Below are positions 26,385 to 34,204 of a stretch of DNA of 64,000 nt, in pieces. Positions within the stretch are counted from its first letter, which is position 1. Every line of letters begins with the position of its first letter. The notes beneath the pieces are model-generated. The model was not told the origin of the DNA, made no database searches, and worked only from the letters and a program-made list of their open reading frames with translations. The position numbers and the translations under genes are program-made. Origin of the DNA: Solirubrobacterales bacterium (GTDB lineage: Bacteria > Actinomycetota > Thermoleophilia > Solirubrobacterales > Solirubrobacteraceae); NCBI GenBank assembly GCA_027449125.1, contig DAIDME010000035.1:1-64000 (forward strand). Reading direction: 5' to 3'.

Positions 26385-26444
26385 GCGCGGCCCGGCGTCT
26401 ATGCTCGCAAGCTCGAGTCCAGACCTGTATCGAGGGGAGAACCA

Positions 26445-26690
26445 ATGCTCAGACGACGGTCACGCTCAGCGCAGGCGGAATCCCGGCCGGAGCGCGCGGC
26501 CGGGCGGAAGCCCAGGCGCGGGAGGCGGCGCGTCTCGAAGCTGTTCGCGCTGGCGACCATCGGCACGGCAGCGACGCTCGCGCTCTCGGAGAGAGCGCGC
26601 GGGAAGGCGCTCGACGCGCTGTTCGGATCCGAAGAGGAGTTCACCTATACGCCACCGTCCAGCGCAGACGGCGACGGTTCCGCGTCCTGA
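26445..26690 (+). CDS. Small basic protein with one hydrophobic segment
   Basis: 81-aa protein: a very basic N terminus (RKPRRGRRR), a short hydrophobic stretch LFALATIGTAATLALS (about 33-48), then an acidic C terminus (FGSEEEF). GGGGAG sits seven bases before the ATG. Probably a small membrane-associated protein; family not recognised. It precedes the ECF-type promoter at 26701. Confidence 0.68.
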   Translation: MLRRRSRSAQAESRPERAAGRKPRRGRRRVSKLFALATIGTAATLALSERARGKALDALFGSEEEFTYTPPSSADGDGSAS

Positions 26691-26700
26691 GGGGCCACCG

Positions 26701-26727
26701 GGAAGGATCCTCGCAGCGCGGGCGTCC
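26701..26727 (+). promoter_or_regulatory. ECF-sigma-type promoter upstream of putative anti-sigma gene
   Basis: GGAAG (26701-26705), 17 bases, CGTCC (26723-26727). Its 3-prime part GCGCGGGCGTCCTTG is identical to that of the promoter at 28044-28070. This is the GGAAC-N16/17-CGTC architecture of ECF promoters. Confidence 0.65.
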
Positions 26728-26799
26728 TTGCTCAGTGAGGACTGCAACCTGCGATCGAAGCGGACCGCCTGAGTGAAGCCAGGTCCAGACGAGCCGACA

Positions 26800-27462
26800 A
26801 TGCCCGACGACAACAAACCCACAGACCGGTCGACGGCGCGGACCGAGCGGGTGAGGGACCTGCTGCGGGCGGCTGCCGTCGATGAGCGAGCCCCACACCG
26901 GCTCCGCGAGCGCATCGGCGGGCTCTCGGGCGGCGGCGCAGCCGTGCCCCGTCGCCGGCGCCCGTTGCTGGGCGCGTGGGGACTGGGGGCGGCCGCGATC
27001 GTGGCGCTGGCCGCCTTCGTCGCCGTCACGGGAGCTGGCCCCGGCGTGCCTTCACTGGCTCAAGCGGCAACGCTGGGGCGCCAGCGCCCGGACGCTCCCG
27101 CCCCGGGCCCGGCGCCTGGGTCCGCCTACTGGCTTTCAGCGCGCGTGGGCAATCTGAGCTTCCCGAACTGGGGTGCCTACGGCGGCTGGCGCAGCGACGG
27201 TGAGCGCCGCGGGCAGCTCGGTGACCGCAGCGCCCTCACCGTTTATTACGCGGCCGGTGCACGCCAGATCGCCTACACGATCGTCGCCGCCCCCGCGCTC
27301 GCTGCGGCCGGCGCTGCACGCGGGGGGCATCACATCACGCTCTGGCAGCACGGTCGTGCGACCGTGGTCTGGGATGAGGACGGTCACACCTGCCTGCTGT
27401 CGGGCGCCGGCGTTTCGCCCCGGCGCCTGTGGCGACTCGCCTCGGAAGCGCTGCGGAGGTAG
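26800..27462 (+). CDS. Single-pass membrane protein, putative anti-sigma factor
   Basis: About 220 aa: a charged cytosolic N terminus (about 1-65), one transmembrane helix (GLGAAAIVALAAFVAVTGAG), and an extracytoplasmic domain with LSFPNWGAYGGWRSDGERRG and VVWDEDGHTCLLSG. No HxxxCxxC zinc anti-sigma motif is seen. The anti-sigma role is inferred from its convergent neighbour, an ECF sigma gene, and from the ECF-type promoter at 26701. A GTG at 26773 is an alternative start adding nine residues; neither start has a convincing ribosome-binding site. Confidence 0.75.
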   Translation: MPDDNKPTDRSTARTERVRDLLRAAAVDERAPHRLRERIGGLSGGGAAVPRRRRPLLGAWGLGAAAIVALAAFVAVTGAGPGVPSLAQAATLGRQRPDAPAPGPAPGSAYWLSARVGNLSFPNWGAYGGWRSDGERRGQLGDRSALTVYYAAGARQIAYTIVAAPALAAAGAARGGHHITLWQHGRATVVWDEDGHTCLLSGAGVSPRRLWRLASEALRR

Positions 27463-27509
27463 CGACGCGCGGCAGCGTCGGCCACGGCGGCGCGCCTTCC
27501 GTGCGCGGC

Positions 27510-28004
27510 TCAGAGCCCGATCGCGTCGGCGACTCGCTGCCGGGCCCGGTGCACGCGGGTGGTGAGCGTCGCCTCCCGCACCCGCAGTGCCCGCGCCGCC
27601 TCGCGGTAGCTGAGGCCCATCACGTCGACGGCGACGAGCGCATCGCGGAAGCCGTCCGGCAGGGCGGCGATCGCCGCGTAGAGCTCGCTGGTCTCGATCC
27701 GTCGCTCCGGTGAAGCGGCCGAGCGATCCTCGATGGCCGTGAGATCGTCCGGCAGGGGCGTCGTGAGCGGGCGGCGCGCAGCTGCGCGCCGCCCGCTCAC
27801 AAAGGTGTTGCGCAGCACGCGCAACAGGTAGCCGAGGTCATCGGAGCTGCGCACCAGCCGGGGCTTCGCCAGCACTCTGGCGAACGTCTCCTGCACCAGG
27901 TCCTCAGCTTCCTCGCGTGAGCCGCACATGCTCCAGGCGGCGCGGTACAGCCGGTCGATGTGGTCGCCGAGCGACTCCGGGTCCAATTGGTGCTCATCCG
28001 GCAT
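27510..28004 (-). CDS. ECF-type RNA polymerase sigma factor
   Basis: 164-aa sigma-70 family factor with only regions 2 and 4. Region 2 is HIDRLYRAAWSMCGSREEAEDLVQETFARVL; region 4 is ALPDGFRDALVAVDVMGLSYREAARALRVREATLTTRVHRARQRV with its recognition helix. Start at 28004, chosen because TATGCT (28013-28018, minus strand) lies eight bases upstream and the frame before it has no family similarity. It is convergent with its likely anti-sigma partner and divergent from the secreted protein at 28109; both have matching ECF promoters, so they are the likely regulon. Confidence 0.93.
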   Translation of the reverse strand: MPDEHQLDPESLGDHIDRLYRAAWSMCGSREEAEDLVQETFARVLAKPRLVRSSDDLGYLLRVLRNTFVSGRRAAARRPLTTPLPDDLTAIEDRSAASPERRIETSELYAAIAALPDGFRDALVAVDVMGLSYREAARALRVREATLTTRVHRARQRVADAIGL

Positions 28005-28043
28005 CTCGCGCCAGCATAAGCTCCCGGCGGTGAGGCCGGCGCG

Positions 28044-28070
28044 GGAAGAAATGTCTGCGCGCGGGCGTCC
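28044..28070 (+). promoter_or_regulatory. ECF-sigma-type promoter of the secreted repeat protein
   Basis: GGAAG (28044-28048), 17 bases, CGTCC (28066-28070), then TTGG. Same spacing and same 15-base 3-prime sequence as the promoter at 26701. It lies 39 bases upstream of the GTG at 28109. Confidence 0.7.
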
Positions 28071-28108
28071 TTGGTAGCGACCGGCAATCAACCGAGGAGG
28101 AATCGAAA

Positions 28109-28672
28109 GTGTTGAAGTCAAGGCTTGCGGTCGCTGCTGTCGCGGTGGCGGCGCTGGGTGGCGGCGTGGCCGCGGTCGCGGTGCCAAGCGCCGGCGCCGC
28201 CACCGCGCATCGCGGGAAGGCCAAGCACGGCAAGGCCGTCAGGGCGCAGGTCGTCGTCAGGATGGCCAAGGTCCACGTCGTCGCAGGGTCGAGCAACAAG
28301 CTGCGCGAGGTGCTGGTCGACGCCGCCGGCAAGGCGGTGTACACGCTGAGCGGCAACACGCCGACGCACCCGAAGTGCATCGATGTCACGTGCCTGACGG
28401 CCTGGCCGGCTGTGACGACCACCGCAAAGCGGCTGGTGCTCGGCAAGGGTGTCAAGGGCAAGCTCGCGATCTGGCACCACGGCAAGCTGAGCCAGGTGAC
28501 GCTTGACGGTCGCCCGCTCTACACGTTCGCGGCCGACACCGTCGGCACGGCGTCCGGCGAGGGGATCAACAACTTCGGCGGCGTCTGGGAGCTCGTCAAG
28601 GCCAATGGCGCCCCGATGCCGAAGAACGCCGGCAAGACGACCTCCACCAGCAAGAGCGGCAGCGGCTGGTGA
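28109..28672 (+). CDS. Secreted protein with PF03640-type repeats
   Basis: 187-aa exported protein. The signal peptide (about residues 1-32) ends near AGAAT, followed by a Lys/His-rich linker. Two repeats of the COG4315 secreted-repeat family follow: LREVLVDAAGKAVYTLSGNT with a cysteine pair in HPKCIDVTCLTAWP, then LSQVTLDGRPLYTFAAD to NNFGGVWELVKANG. A perfect GAGGAGG Shine-Dalgarno (28094-28100) precedes the GTG. Family role is unknown; it is probably the effector output of the adjacent ECF sigma factor. Confidence 0.9.
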   Translation: MLKSRLAVAAVAVAALGGGVAAVAVPSAGAATAHRGKAKHGKAVRAQVVVRMAKVHVVAGSSNKLREVLVDAAGKAVYTLSGNTPTHPKCIDVTCLTAWPAVTTTAKRLVLGKGVKGKLAIWHHGKLSQVTLDGRPLYTFAADTVGTASGEGINNFGGVWELVKANGAPMPKNAGKTTSTSKSGSGW

Positions 28673-28679
28673 GCTCCGC

Positions 28680-28722
28680 GCGTACCGCCGGCGTGATGCC
28701 TCCCGCTCCGCCGGCGGTACGC
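28680..28722. terminator. Perfect 14-bp hairpin between convergent genes
   Basis: GCGTACCGCCGGCG (28680-28693) and CGCCGGCGGTACGC (28709-28722) are perfect complements around a 15-base loop. Placed between the ends of the secreted-repeat gene and glyS, it can act as a bidirectional terminator. Confidence 0.6.
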
Positions 28723-28723
28723 C

Positions 28724-30082
28724 TCAGGCGAGCTTCGGCGAGCGCCAGGGCGCGTACAGGCGTGCTTCCAGCTCGGCCGCCAGGGTGTCGATCGCGACGC
28801 GGCTCTGGGCGAGGCTGTCGCGATCGCGCACGGTGACCGTCGCGTCCTCCAGCGACTGGTGGTCGACGGTGACCGACCAGGGTGTGCCGATCTCATCCTG
28901 GCGCCGGTAGCGCCGCCCGATCGCGCCGCCCTCGTCGTATTCGACCTGCATGCGGTCGCGCAGGAGGGTGGTGACCTCGCGCGCGAGCTCCGGCTGGCCA
29001 TCCCTCTTGACCAGTGGCAGCACCGCCGCCTTGACCGGCGCGAGCAGGGGATGCAGGCGCAGGACGGTCCGCGTCTCGCCTTCGATCTGATCCTCGTCGT
29101 AGGCGTCGCAGAGGAACGCGAGCGTCGCGCGGTCCGCCCCGGCAGCGGGCTCGATCACGTACGGCAGATAGCGCTCGCCGCTCGCGCTGTCGACGTACTC
29201 GAGGTTCTGGTGCGAATGCTCAGTGTGTTGGGTGAGGTCGAAGTTGCCACGGTTGGCGATCCCCTCGAGCTCCTGCCAGCCGATCGGGTAGAGGTACTCG
29301 ACGTCACTGGTGGCGCTCGAATAGTGCGACAGCTCCGAGGCTTCGTGGGCGCGTAGGCGCAGGTGGTCGGGACGGATGCCGAGCCTGACATACCAGTCGT
29401 AGCGAGCCTGCCTCCAGAATTCGTACCAGTGGCCAGCCTGGTCCGGCGGCACGAAGAACTCCATCTCCATCTGCTCGAACTCGCGCATGCGGAAGACGAA
29501 GTTTCCCGGGGTGATCTCGTTGCGGAAGCTCTTGCCCACCTGGGCGATCCCGAACGGCGGCCTCTTGCGCGCGAACTGCAGGTAGTGGCGGAAGTTCAGA
29601 AAGATCCCCTGCGCGGTCTCCGGCCGCAGGTAGACGGTCGCCCCCTCGTCCTGCACGGGGCCGACGGTCGTCTTGAACATCAGGTTGAAGTTCCGCGACT
29701 CCGTCAGGTCGCAGTCGGGGCCCTGCCCCGGATGCAGCGACGGCTTGCGGCCGCACGCGGCATCCTCCAGCCTGTCTGCGCGGAAGCGCAGCTTGCAGGT
29801 GCGGCAGTCCACCAGTGGGTCGGTGAAGCCGGCGATGTGGCCGCTGGCCTCCCAGGTCCGCGGGTGCTGGATGATCGCCGAATCGAGCGCGACGACGTCA
29901 TCGCGCTCGCGCAGCAACGCGTGCCACCAGCGCTCCTTGACGTTGTTCTTGAGCAGCACTCCGTAGTGCCCGTAGTCGTAGCTCGAGCCGATGCCGCCGT
30001 ATATCTCGCTGGAGGGGAAGATGAAGCCGCGGCGCTTGCACAGCGCCACGATCTTCTCCATCGTGACCGCTTCGTCCTTCAT
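28724..30082 (-). CDS. glyS: Glycyl-tRNA synthetase (single-chain alpha2 type)
   Basis: Class II synthetase of 452 aa, the homodimeric type. N terminus KIVALCKRRGFIFPSSEIYGG, motif 2 region GKSFRNEITPGNFVFRMREFEQMEMEFF (read as two adjoining motifs), and a C-terminal anticodon-binding domain from about residue 355 (HPLLAPVKAAVLPLVKRD). The ATG at 30082 is supported by TAGGAT eight bases upstream on the minus strand. The CIRCE-like element at 30156-30182 lies in the shared upstream region. Confidence 0.95.
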   Translation of the reverse strand: MKDEAVTMEKIVALCKRRGFIFPSSEIYGGIGSSYDYGHYGVLLKNNVKERWWHALLRERDDVVALDSAIIQHPRTWEASGHIAGFTDPLVDCRTCKLRFRADRLEDAACGRKPSLHPGQGPDCDLTESRNFNLMFKTTVGPVQDEGATVYLRPETAQGIFLNFRHYLQFARKRPPFGIAQVGKSFRNEITPGNFVFRMREFEQMEMEFFVPPDQAGHWYEFWRQARYDWYVRLGIRPDHLRLRAHEASELSHYSSATSDVEYLYPIGWQELEGIANRGNFDLTQHTEHSHQNLEYVDSASGERYLPYVIEPAAGADRATLAFLCDAYDEDQIEGETRTVLRLHPLLAPVKAAVLPLVKRDGQPELAREVTTLLRDRMQVEYDEGGAIGRRYRRQDEIGTPWSVTVDHQSLEDATVTVRDRDSLAQSRVAIDTLAAELEARLYAPWRSPKLA

Positions 30083-30090
30083 CGCGCCGG

Positions 30091-30096
30091 ATCCTA
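30091..30096 (-). promoter_or_regulatory. -10 hexamer TAGGAT for leaderless glyS transcript
   Basis: TAGGAT on the minus strand ends eight bases before the ATG at 30082; no Shine-Dalgarno intervenes. Confidence 0.5.
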
Positions 30097-30155
30097 GCGG
30101 CGGAGGGCGCCATGTCTGCCTCCTGACCATGCGTGCGCCCGCGCTGGTCACCAGT

Positions 30156-30182
30156 TTGGCACTCTTGGCGCCAGAGTGCCAA
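30156..30182 (+). promoter_or_regulatory. CIRCE-type inverted repeat (HrcA operator)
   Basis: TTGGCACTC (30156-30164), nine bases, GAGTGCCAA (30174-30182). This is the HrcA operator consensus TTAGCACTC-N9-GAGTGCTAA with one symmetric, compensated change in each arm. The nine-base spacer is itself nearly palindromic. It lies 36 bases before the FmdB-family start and 73 bases before the glyS start. Confidence 0.75.
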
Positions 30183-30203
30183 AATGCCGCCGTACCGGAA
30201 AGC

Positions 30204-30209
30204 TATAGT
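30204..30209 (+). promoter_or_regulatory. -10 hexamer TATAGT for leaderless FmdB-family transcript
   Basis: TATAGT ends nine bases before the ATG at 30219. The adjacent -35 window directly abuts the CIRCE-like repeat. Confidence 0.55.
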
Positions 30210-30218
30210 TTGAGAGCG

Positions 30219-30527
30219 ATGCCGATCTACGAATACAAGTGCGACAAGGGCCACGTCTTCGACGTGATGCAGAGCTTCAGCGACGAGCCGCTCAGCGCCT
30301 GCCAGGTCTGTGGCGCGCCGGTCAGGAAGGTGCTCCACCCGGTGGCGGTGCACTTCAAGGGCTCCGGCTTCCACAACACCGACTACGGCACGCGTCGCCG
30401 CGCCCGGGAGGCCAAGGAGGGCGGCGAGGCTGGGCCCGCGAGCAGCGACGGCGCCAAGCCGGACACCGCCGCAAAGCCCGATTCTGCGAAGACATCCTCC
30501 ACAGAGGGCAAGGCCGCGGCCGCCTGA
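30219..30527 (+). CDS. FmdB-family zinc-ribbon protein
   Basis: 102-aa protein starting MPIYEYKCDKGHVFDVMQSF with a second cysteine pair in CQVCGAP, the conserved FmdB regulatory zinc ribbon (Cys8, then C-x2-C near residue 28). The KVLHPVAVHFKGSGFHNTDY stretch matches many actinobacterial members. The C-terminal 40 residues are Ala/Lys/Ser-rich and disordered. Function in this family is not established beyond presumed nucleic-acid or protein binding. The CIRCE-like operator suggests heat-shock control. Confidence 0.9.
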   Translation: MPIYEYKCDKGHVFDVMQSFSDEPLSACQVCGAPVRKVLHPVAVHFKGSGFHNTDYGTRRRAREAKEGGEAGPASSDGAKPDTAAKPDSAKTSSTEGKAAAA

Positions 30528-30589
30528 GCGAGCCCGGCCGGTCACCGCGGCGATCCTCGCCGAGGCGCTGCTGGCGCCGGTAGAAGCGC

Positions 30590-30635
30590 GTCAACGAGAC
30601 GCGACGGCGGCCGCTGCCAGCAGGTGCTCGTTGAC
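30590..30635. repeat. 9-bp inverted repeat upstream of large exported protein gene
   Basis: GTCAACGAG (30590-30598) and CTCGTTGAC (30627-30635), 28 bases apart, precede the start at 30674. It may be an operator or the stem of a leader hairpin. Confidence 0.4.
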
Positions 30636-30673
30636 TCCGTCCGCGCTACGTGGTATCCCATGATGCGGCGTAG

Positions 30674-33600
30674 ATGGCGGAGGAAAGTCACAGAGCGGAC
30701 GGCGGCGCGCATGGGCCGCGTTGGCCAGGCGGTCGACTGGGGCGCCTAGTCGCGGGTTGGGTAGCCGCCCTCGTAGCGTTCGCGGTGCTCGCGTTGCCGG
30801 CTCAGGCGCAGGCGCAAACGCTGAGCACGAGCGCGGCGACCAACGTGGCGATCACCTCGGCGACGCTCAACGGTTACACGAGCGGTCTTCCGGCAGGCGC
30901 CTACTGCACCTTCGAGATAGAGGACAGGAATACCGGGAGCCTGCCCCAGAACGTAATCGGCGTGCCAGCCTACCCGTGCGGAGCCCATCCGGGTAGCTAC
31001 TCGATCCAGTTGCCTCTTGGCCTTGGCTACCTCTACGCCGGCACCGGCTACACCTACTTCGCGGTCGAGTGCGCGTCGGTGACGGCAGGGTCCGGGTCCA
31101 CAGCTGGCGAGGAGTTCTGCGGCACCACCAACCTGCTGGTCGACCAATGCTCCAAAGCCCCCCAGCCGGATTGCCCCACCTTCACGACCTCCGAGCCGAC
31201 CGCGACCACCGACGCGCAAACCAACGTGCTGGGCTCGAGCGCGACGCTCAACGGCACGCTCGGCATCCAGGACCTGACCGGCGATCCGACCGCGGTTGGC
31301 TACTACTTTCAGTATTCGACGGACGCGACGCTGGCTGCCTCCACGCAGACAACCGACGTCCAGCTGCAGTCTGCGAGCAGCTCGAACGTTCCGGTCAGCG
31401 CGAACATCACCGGGCTCACGCCGGGCACGACCTACTACTACCGGGTTGTGGTCGTGCTCTCCGAGGAGCTCACCGGCGGTGCTGGGACCTACCTTGCGTA
31501 TGGCACGACGATGTCGTTTACGACCGGCGGCCGCGTGCTGACGGACGCCGCCACGCAGCTTGGCAACACGACCGCGACGCTGAACGGTGAGGTTGCCGCC
31601 GGCAACGACCCGCTCTCCTATCACTTCGTCTACTCGGAGTCGGACGCCACGCAGAGCGGGGTCCTCCAGGGCACCAGCGCCGGCTCGGGGACCGTCGGGG
31701 CCGGTCAGGACCAGCTGGTCAACACCAATCTGAGCGGCCTGCTGTCCGGCTTCAGCTACTACGTGCAGCTGGTCGCCACCGACCAGACCACGGGTGCCAC
31801 GCTGACGGGCGCCGTGATCAGCTTCACGACCGCCGGCGGCTCCTGTCCAGCCGGCGCCACGCAGCAGACAGACACCCAGATCCCCGGCACGGGCTTCGTC
31901 GTCTCCGGCTGCTTCAACACCACCACGGGCCCGCCGTCCAGCTCCGCACCGTGGGTCGGCCACGGCTCGATCACGATCAACGGCCTGCCGTTCGGCGGCC
32001 CGTCCAGCCGCACGGCGGCCTTCACGGGGTCGCACCTGACGCTGGCCCAGGGGTATTCGCTCACGCTCGGCTCAACGCCCGTGTCGGTGGCCGGCTCGGC
32101 CGGGCTGAGCTTCTCCTACACGAGCACCGGCGCGTGCGCGACCAGGGGCGCGAGTGGCTGTGACTCGACCCTGAACATCGCGCCCGACCCGACGGCGGCC
32201 TTCTTCGGCTTCCCGCTGATCGGCACCATCACGATCACCGCCCACGCGTCGAGCGACAACAGCAACGCCGGCGGCGCAGACGTGTCGCTGGCGGCGCTGG
32301 GCGTGCCGGCGCTGTTCGGCGGCGTCACCGCCAGCGGCAGCGCGAGCGTCAGTGAGAGCGGCACCTTGAGCTCGATCAGCGCACAGCTGGGCGACTCGCA
32401 GATCGGGCCGCTGTCGCTGCCCGAGGTCTCGTTCGCCTACGACGGCCCAACCAACACGTGGAACGCGAACGTGGACCTCAACTTCCCGTTGTCTCCGGTC
32501 GGCATCGCCGGCTCCGTCGCCATCACCAACGGACAGCTGAGCGCGCTCTCAGCCGCCTACAGCGGCCCGGGGATCCCGCTCGGCGAGACCGGCCTCGAGC
32601 TCAACGCCATCAACTTCGAGGCGACGTTCAATCCGTTCTCGCTCGGTGGCGGGGTGGGCGTGGGCTTCGGTCCCCAGGTGCACGGCACGGACCTGTTCGA
32701 GGGCAACGTCAACCTGCTGGTCGCCTACGACGCATCGCAGACCCTGACCGGCCTGCCAGGCATCCCCAACGGCTACACATTGCCGAACGTGCCGGTGACG
32801 ATTCAGCTCTCCGGCAACCTGCAGCTGCTCGGCTTCATCACGCTCGCACAGGCGCAGACCTCGCTGTATGACCTCGCCAGCGGCCCGCCGCTGATCACCG
32901 CCAGCGTCCAGATCGGACAGCCGCTGACCATCAACTGCGGCAAGTACGGCCTCGGTTTCGACAACCAGTTCACGATCGCAGGCGACGCCCTGGGCACGGA
33001 CTTCAACCTGGTCGGCTCCGGTCAGGCACAGATCGATCTGTGCACCTACCAGCCGACGCTCACGGCTGAGGCCGCGATCTCGAGCACGGGCTTCTACATG
33101 TGCGCGGCGATCAGGTATGTGGGGGCCCTCGGCTACGGCATCGACTGGAGCCAGTTCAGCTCTGTGCCGAGCAACCCGGCGACGCTGCTGAGCGGCCTTC
33201 AGATCGACAGCAACGGCATCTGCAACATCAGCCCTTACCTGACGAACATCCCGCTTCCTCCCGGTGTAGCGCGGGCCGCGGCCGCAGGCCATGCCGCCAG
33301 CCTCTCCGCCCTGCGACTGAAGGCGGGGCTGCCTTTTGAGGTGCTGCGTTTCCGCGGTCGCGGTGGGCCACCGCTGATCGCGGTGAGCGGCCCGCGCGGC
33401 CTGCACTTCGCACTGGGGCCCGGGCGCAACGCGCTGCTTTCGCGGCGCGGTTACATGGAGATCGCAGACCCCGGCAACGACACGACCTACGTCGAGCTCG
33501 ATCACCCGGTGGCCGGCCGCTACGCGCTCGGCATGGAAGCCGGTTCACCCCCCGTGGTGCACGTGACCGCCTCCGCCGGGCTGCCAGCCCCGCGGGTGAG

Positions 33601-34159
33601 GGCTCACCTGACCGGTCACGGTGTCGAGCGGGAGCTGCGCTGGGTCGCGCGCGCCCGCCCGGGCCAGCGGCTGGTGTTCCGCGAGGTCGGCGCCGCCGGC
33701 GACCGGCTTCTACTGTCCACCAAGCGTGACCGCGGAGTTCTGAGATACCGTCTGCGCCTCGGTGCCCGCGGTCGCCGCGAGCTGCTCGTCCAGGTCTTCG
33801 ACGCCGGACGGCTTCAGAAGGTGATCCCGCTGGCCAGCTACTACGGCCCCACATACCGGCGTCCGCTGCGCCCGCTGCGCACCGCCGCCCTGCGCCGCCG
33901 CGGCCGGGTGTTCATCACCTGGAAGCAGCCCGGCCAGCGCCCCGCCCACTGGCTGGTGCTCATCTACGAGCGCGACGGTGCGCGCGTCCTGCACCGGACG
34001 CTCAGGCCGCTCGTGGTGCTGAGCGGAGCTGCCGCCCGCGGCGCGCTGCGCGCGACCGTGACGGCTCAGAACTTCGTTGGCCAGAGGAGCCCGACGGTCG
34101 CCGCCCGCGTCCGCGCCTTCAAGCCCAAGCCAAAGCCGAAGCACAAGCGCAGGCCGTAG
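30674..34159 (+). CDS. Large exported protein with FN3-like repeats
   Basis: 1161-aa predicted secreted or wall-associated protein. Residues about 24-47 form a signal peptide ending APAQAQA-like (ALPAQAQAQ). Three units start TNVAITSATLNG (57), TNVLGSSATLNG (183) and TQLGNTTATLNG (296), each ending in a TYYYRVVVV- or SYYVQLVAT-type strand, resembling fibronectin-III folds. Residues about 390-860 are Gly/Ser/Thr-rich beta sequence with few cysteines, then a more basic C-terminal region (about 870-1161) ending in a Lys/Pro/Arg tail (KPKPKPKHKRRP). No sorting signal LPxTG is seen. Family not recognised; adhesion or wall binding would be a guess. Confidence 0.88.
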   Translation: MAEESHRADGGAHGPRWPGGRLGRLVAGWVAALVAFAVLALPAQAQAQTLSTSAATNVAITSATLNGYTSGLPAGAYCTFEIEDRNTGSLPQNVIGVPAYPCGAHPGSYSIQLPLGLGYLYAGTGYTYFAVECASVTAGSGSTAGEEFCGTTNLLVDQCSKAPQPDCPTFTTSEPTATTDAQTNVLGSSATLNGTLGIQDLTGDPTAVGYYFQYSTDATLAASTQTTDVQLQSASSSNVPVSANITGLTPGTTYYYRVVVVLSEELTGGAGTYLAYGTTMSFTTGGRVLTDAATQLGNTTATLNGEVAAGNDPLSYHFVYSESDATQSGVLQGTSAGSGTVGAGQDQLVNTNLSGLLSGFSYYVQLVATDQTTGATLTGAVISFTTAGGSCPAGATQQTDTQIPGTGFVVSGCFNTTTGPPSSSAPWVGHGSITINGLPFGGPSSRTAAFTGSHLTLAQGYSLTLGSTPVSVAGSAGLSFSYTSTGACATRGASGCDSTLNIAPDPTAAFFGFPLIGTITITAHASSDNSNAGGADVSLAALGVPALFGGVTASGSASVSESGTLSSISAQLGDSQIGPLSLPEVSFAYDGPTNTWNANVDLNFPLSPVGIAGSVAITNGQLSALSAAYSGPGIPLGETGLELNAINFEATFNPFSLGGGVGVGFGPQVHGTDLFEGNVNLLVAYDASQTLTGLPGIPNGYTLPNVPVTIQLSGNLQLLGFITLAQAQTSLYDLASGPPLITASVQIGQPLTINCGKYGLGFDNQFTIAGDALGTDFNLVGSGQAQIDLCTYQPTLTAEAAISSTGFYMCAAIRYVGALGYGIDWSQFSSVPSNPATLLSGLQIDSNGICNISPYLTNIPLPPGVARAAAAGHAASLSALRLKAGLPFEVLRFRGRGGPPLIAVSGPRGLHFALGPGRNALLSRRGYMEIADPGNDTTYVELDHPVAGRYALGMEAGSPPVVHVTASAGLPAPRVRAHLTGHGVERELRWVARARPGQRLVFREVGAAGDRLLLSTKRDRGVLRYRLRLGARGRRELLVQVFDAGRLQKVIPLASYYGPTYRRPLRPLRTAALRRRGRVFITWKQPGQRPAHWLVLIYERDGARVLHRTLRPLVVLSGAAARGALRATVTAQNFVGQRSPTVAARVRAFKPKPKPKHKRRP

Positions 34160-34161
34160 GC

Positions 34162-34196
34162 CCGCCTGCGCCGGCCCCGTGGTCGATGCCAGGCGG
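34162..34196. terminator. Hairpin between convergent exported-protein and LCP genes
   Basis: CCGCCTG (34162-34168) pairs with CAGGCGG (34190-34196) in the 45-base gap between convergent stops. No U tract. Confidence 0.4.
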
Positions 34197-34204
34197 CAGG
34201 GCGC

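Noticed and set aside
30083-30155. T-box or riboswitch before glyS
   Set aside because: The predicted transcript is leaderless, leaving no room for a leader RNA.
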